Source of the DNA: a virus | Strand: one strand, 5' to 3' | Length of the DNA: 23,982 nt | IMG/VR virus record: IMGVR_UViG_3300027816_000400 | Span: 1 to 23,982 of that record | Shown here: piece by piece, positions 21,607-23,982 of the stretch | How the letters are laid out: every line of letters begins with the position of its first letter | Position numbering within the stretch: position 1 is the stretch's first letter | The notes under the pieces: model-generated | Seen by the model: the letters and a program-made list of their open reading frames with translations, nothing else | Databases searched by the model: none | What the model was told of the DNA's origin: nothing | Translations under genes and position numbers: made by a program

Positions 21607-21653
21607 GCGCATCACAAAAGTTTTTTCTGTGATCTGTGTAAGGGTAAATTTGT

Positions 21654-23982
21654 ATGGGCATACTAGACAGAATTAAAGCCGCATCCACCGCCTTTCGTTA
21701 CCCGTCAAATCTGACGCATCGGGGCGGCTCGTTCTTGTCGATGGCTCCCCGTACCTTCCCATACGAGAACACTGACCCCATCGCAAACTCGGCGGTCATC
21801 AACACGCTGGCCTGGATACAGCGCAATTTCATTCAAGCGGAGTTTGAGGTATATCGCGAGGGGGCCGAGGGCGACGAAACGATTGACGGCCATCCCCTCG
21901 AGCGGCTGCTCGAGAATCCCAACGTGGGATATGACACGCAGTCGTTATGGGCTGGTACCCTTCTCAGCTACCACCTTGACGGCAACGCATATTGGATCAA
22001 GGAGCGTAACGCGCGAGGCTTTGGCGTCCCCACCTCGATCTGGTACGAACCGCACTGGTCAATCAAGCCGCATTGGCCCGACAACGGCAGCGCGTTCATC
22101 GACTATTACGAGCGGCGCATCAATGGCACCATCGAGCGCATACCGGTCGAGAATGTCGTCCACTTCAGGAATGGCTTGAATCCGGCCAACCCTCGATACG
22201 GTCTAGCCCCGCTCAAAGCCGCTCTGCTGCAAGTTTTCACTGACACTGAGGTGTCACTCTGGGTGGCTGCTCTCTGCCGCAATATGGCCATTCCTGGCGT
22301 TGTGGTGAGTCCTACCGAGTCGATCGGGATGACCTTTGAGAAGGCCGAGCAGATCAAGCAAACTTGGAAAAGGAAGTTCGGTGGAGACAACAGGGGCGAG
22401 CCGCTTATCTTGGACTTCCAAGCCAGCATCCAGCCGATGGGTTATGACCCCAAGCAGATGGACTTTGCCAGCATCACTAATCTTGCCGAATCGCGCATAT
22501 CCGGAGCACTGGGTATCCCCGCCATCGTGGCGGGGCTGTCAGCTGGGCTGGATTCGTCGACATATAACAACTTGGCCAACCTGAAGAAGTCGGCCTTTGA
22601 GGAGTGTCTGATCCCCACGTGGGAGACCTTCCAGCGCACCATTACACGGCAATTACTGATCGACTTTGAGCGCAGCATTGAAGGCATAGAGTGCGAGTTC
22701 GATACTTCAGAGATTCGCGCACTTCAGGAGAATCAGGGCGAGAAGGAAGCGCGAGCCATTGCCGCATTCACCAGCGGAGTGACGACCCTCAACGAATGCC
22801 GCGAGCAGTTTGGCTATGATCCCGTTGACGCTGGTGACTATTACGTGATGCCAGCCAATCTTAAACCGATCACGCCGGATATGGCTCTGACGACGCCAGA
22901 GCCGCCAGTTTCACCGCAAGGCACGCTACCGCCTAAACCGGTGAGTGAGGATGCCGGGGGCAACCCTGCAAAGGCCATGCATCCTCACATCTCATTGAAG
23001 GGCGTCGACTGGAACGGCCTGACTCTGCGACGCCAGCCAACCGAGCTTGAAGCGCGAATGCTCAAGCAGCTTGACGACGCATACCAGCAGGGCAAGGTTT
23101 CAATGGAGGGCGCACTACTGGCCCTGCGTGGCAAGTACCTGGATGAGATTGTTGACACGCTCGACAGTCTCGACCCCGCAGAGTATTACGCGGCGACGGT
23201 ATCCCCGTCTGACCGTGACAGGACTTTAGTCTTCGGACTCCTCTCCGCTCTGTTCCTCCGTGGAGCGTCTCTGATAATTGAGGAGATCCGGAATCAGGGC
23301 GTGACTGATATTGGTGACCAGTCAGCACGCCCTGATCAGAGTATCTTTCGGACGATGGCGGGGGCGATTGTCTCGAGGATAGCCAACGATGTCCAGGCTC
23401 GAGGCACGGGCGCGGCGATCTCTGCTGCTCTGCTCAATCAGCCTGTCGCCTCGACCGTACGTGAGACGATGACCACCGGCTCAACGGCATATATCACGCG
23501 ATCCGCGAGTGAGGCCACCAACTGGGCACTATCGCAAGGCCGTGACGCGGAGATTGAAGAGAAGGCCGATAGCATCGAGTATCTGGTTTACTCGGCCGTA
23601 CTAGACAACAACACCTGCCAACCGTGCGGTGACGCTGACGGCATTGGCGGTCAGCTGGACGAGATCCCAGCCGTCCCCAACCCGGATTGCGCGGGCGGGG
23701 CGCAATGTCGATGCGTACACATCCCCGTAGTTGCGACCGAGTTCAAGGCATTGTATCGCGGTGTAGAGATCGATCTGAAGCCAACCGCAGGCATGAAGGC
23801 CGAGGCTGAGCGTGGCCTTGCCTGGCGCAAGGAGTTCAACCGTGGCGGCACTGCGGTGGGCGTGGCCAGAGCGCGGGACATCAGCAACGGCAAGGAGCTT
23901 TCTCCACGAACCGTGCGGCGCATGTATAGCTTCTTCTCGCGCCACGAGGTCGACAAGCAGGGGCAAGGGTTCAATTCCGGTG
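21654..23982 (+). CDS. Portal protein fused to a MuF-type minor head domain (partial)
   Basis: Starts at an ATG after AAGGG and runs off the window after 776 codons. Residues 1-430 are an HK97-type portal: INTLAWIQRNFIQAEFEVYR, DGNAYWIKERNARGFGVP, RISGALGIPAIVAGLSAGLD, and NECREQFGYDPVD. A Pro-rich linker (about 405-440) leads to a minor head-type domain with a C-rich end (TCQPCGDADG near 653, CAGGAQCRC near 678), the usual signature of MuF-like minor head proteins. It then continues into LAWRKEFNRGGTAVGVARAR, ELSPRTVRRMYSFFSRHEVD and KQGQGFNSG, a block I associate with phage head-maturation or capsid-linked proteins. Three normally separate head functions appear in one chain. The ATCACA/TGTGAT hairpin upstream at about 21610-21632 may be regulatory. 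Confidence 0.85.
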   Translation, partial: MGILDRIKAASTAFRYPSNLTHRGGSFLSMAPRTFPYENTDPIANSAVINTLAWIQRNFIQAEFEVYREGAEGDETIDGHPLERLLENPNVGYDTQSLWAGTLLSYHLDGNAYWIKERNARGFGVPTSIWYEPHWSIKPHWPDNGSAFIDYYERRINGTIERIPVENVVHFRNGLNPANPRYGLAPLKAALLQVFTDTEVSLWVAALCRNMAIPGVVVSPTESIGMTFEKAEQIKQTWKRKFGGDNRGEPLILDFQASIQPMGYDPKQMDFASITNLAESRISGALGIPAIVAGLSAGLDSSTYNNLANLKKSAFEECLIPTWETFQRTITRQLLIDFERSIEGIECEFDTSEIRALQENQGEKEARAIAAFTSGVTTLNECREQFGYDPVDAGDYYVMPANLKPITPDMALTTPEPPVSPQGTLPPKPVSEDAGGNPAKAMHPHISLKGVDWNGLTLRRQPTELEARMLKQLDDAYQQGKVSMEGALLALRGKYLDEIVDTLDSLDPAEYYAATVSPSDRDRTLVFGLLSALFLRGASLIIEEIRNQGVTDIGDQSARPDQSIFRTMAGAIVSRIANDVQARGTGAAISAALLNQPVASTVRETMTTGSTAYITRSASEATNWALSQGRDAEIEEKADSIEYLVYSAVLDNNTCQPCGDADGIGGQLDEIPAVPNPDCAGGAQCRCVHIPVVATEFKALYRGVEIDLKPTAGMKAEAERGLAWRKEFNRGGTAVGVARARDISNGKELSPRTVRRMYSFFSRHEVDKQGQGFNSG

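Overview
This window is a piece of a tailed double-stranded DNA phage genome (or a very phage-like prophage). It carries a lambda gpL/gpJ-like tail tip, a tail fibre, a Bet-type recombinase, an O/P-like replication pair, DHFR and dCTP deaminase, a GH19 endolysin, both terminase subunits and a portal. No integrase, rRNA, tRNA or CRISPR array was seen. The host cannot be named. Sigma70-type promoters, GGAGG ribosome binding sites and a lipoprotein beside the lysis genes suggest a bacterium with a conventional sigma factor and perhaps an outer membrane. The tail architecture (fused gpL/gpJ type) suggests a long flexible tail.

Layout: (1) 1-6202, plus strand: end of a tail gene, a 1037-aa tail hub, a 693-aa tail fibre and three small tail-associated proteins. 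(2) 6195-9529, minus strand: an early-type operon read leftward from a strong promoter at 9501-9529. It encodes three small Cys-rich proteins (one ending in an SSB-like DDEIPF tip), a 92-aa protein, Bet, then a membrane-anchored protein, a three-TM protein, a 28-aa TM peptide and a small zinc-ribbon protein. (3) 9500-10611: divergent control region with an HTH protein that may be made from a leaderless mRNA, hairpin-rich non-coding DNA, a terminator, and a promoter that would transcribe a compact structured RNA ending in a long terminator-like hairpin. (4) 10612-12865: replication module. An initiator-like gene contains five about-23-bp-spaced iterons followed by an A-rich tract, as in lambda O/ori, and overlaps a P-like helicase-loader candidate. 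(5) 12946-15995: VRR-NUC nuclease, DHFR with a zinc-finger tail, dCTP deaminase, HNH endonuclease and small unknowns. (6) 16024-18130: the most unusual part. A four-TM protein has a textbook -1 frameshift signal at its end that would fuse it to a 151-residue extension; it is followed by a ParB/HTH-like DNA-binding protein, and eight CCACNNGTGG palindromes are scattered across the overlapping coding frames. (7) 18120-20001: lysis and accessory genes, with a terminator/antiterminator attenuator and an H-type pseudoknot. (8) 20013-23982: small terminase, large terminase, and a portal fused to a MuF-type minor head domain that runs off the window.

Packing, tail and lysis genes share the plus strand, so the phage map continues past 23982 (capsid, tape measure) and joins back to the tail genes at position 1. 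Recombination genes are divergent from replication genes, with the switch at 9500-9600. Three times in this window a factor-independent terminator sits directly against the ribosome binding site of the next gene (10255, 10601, 18779), which suggests attenuation or antitermination as a general control mode.
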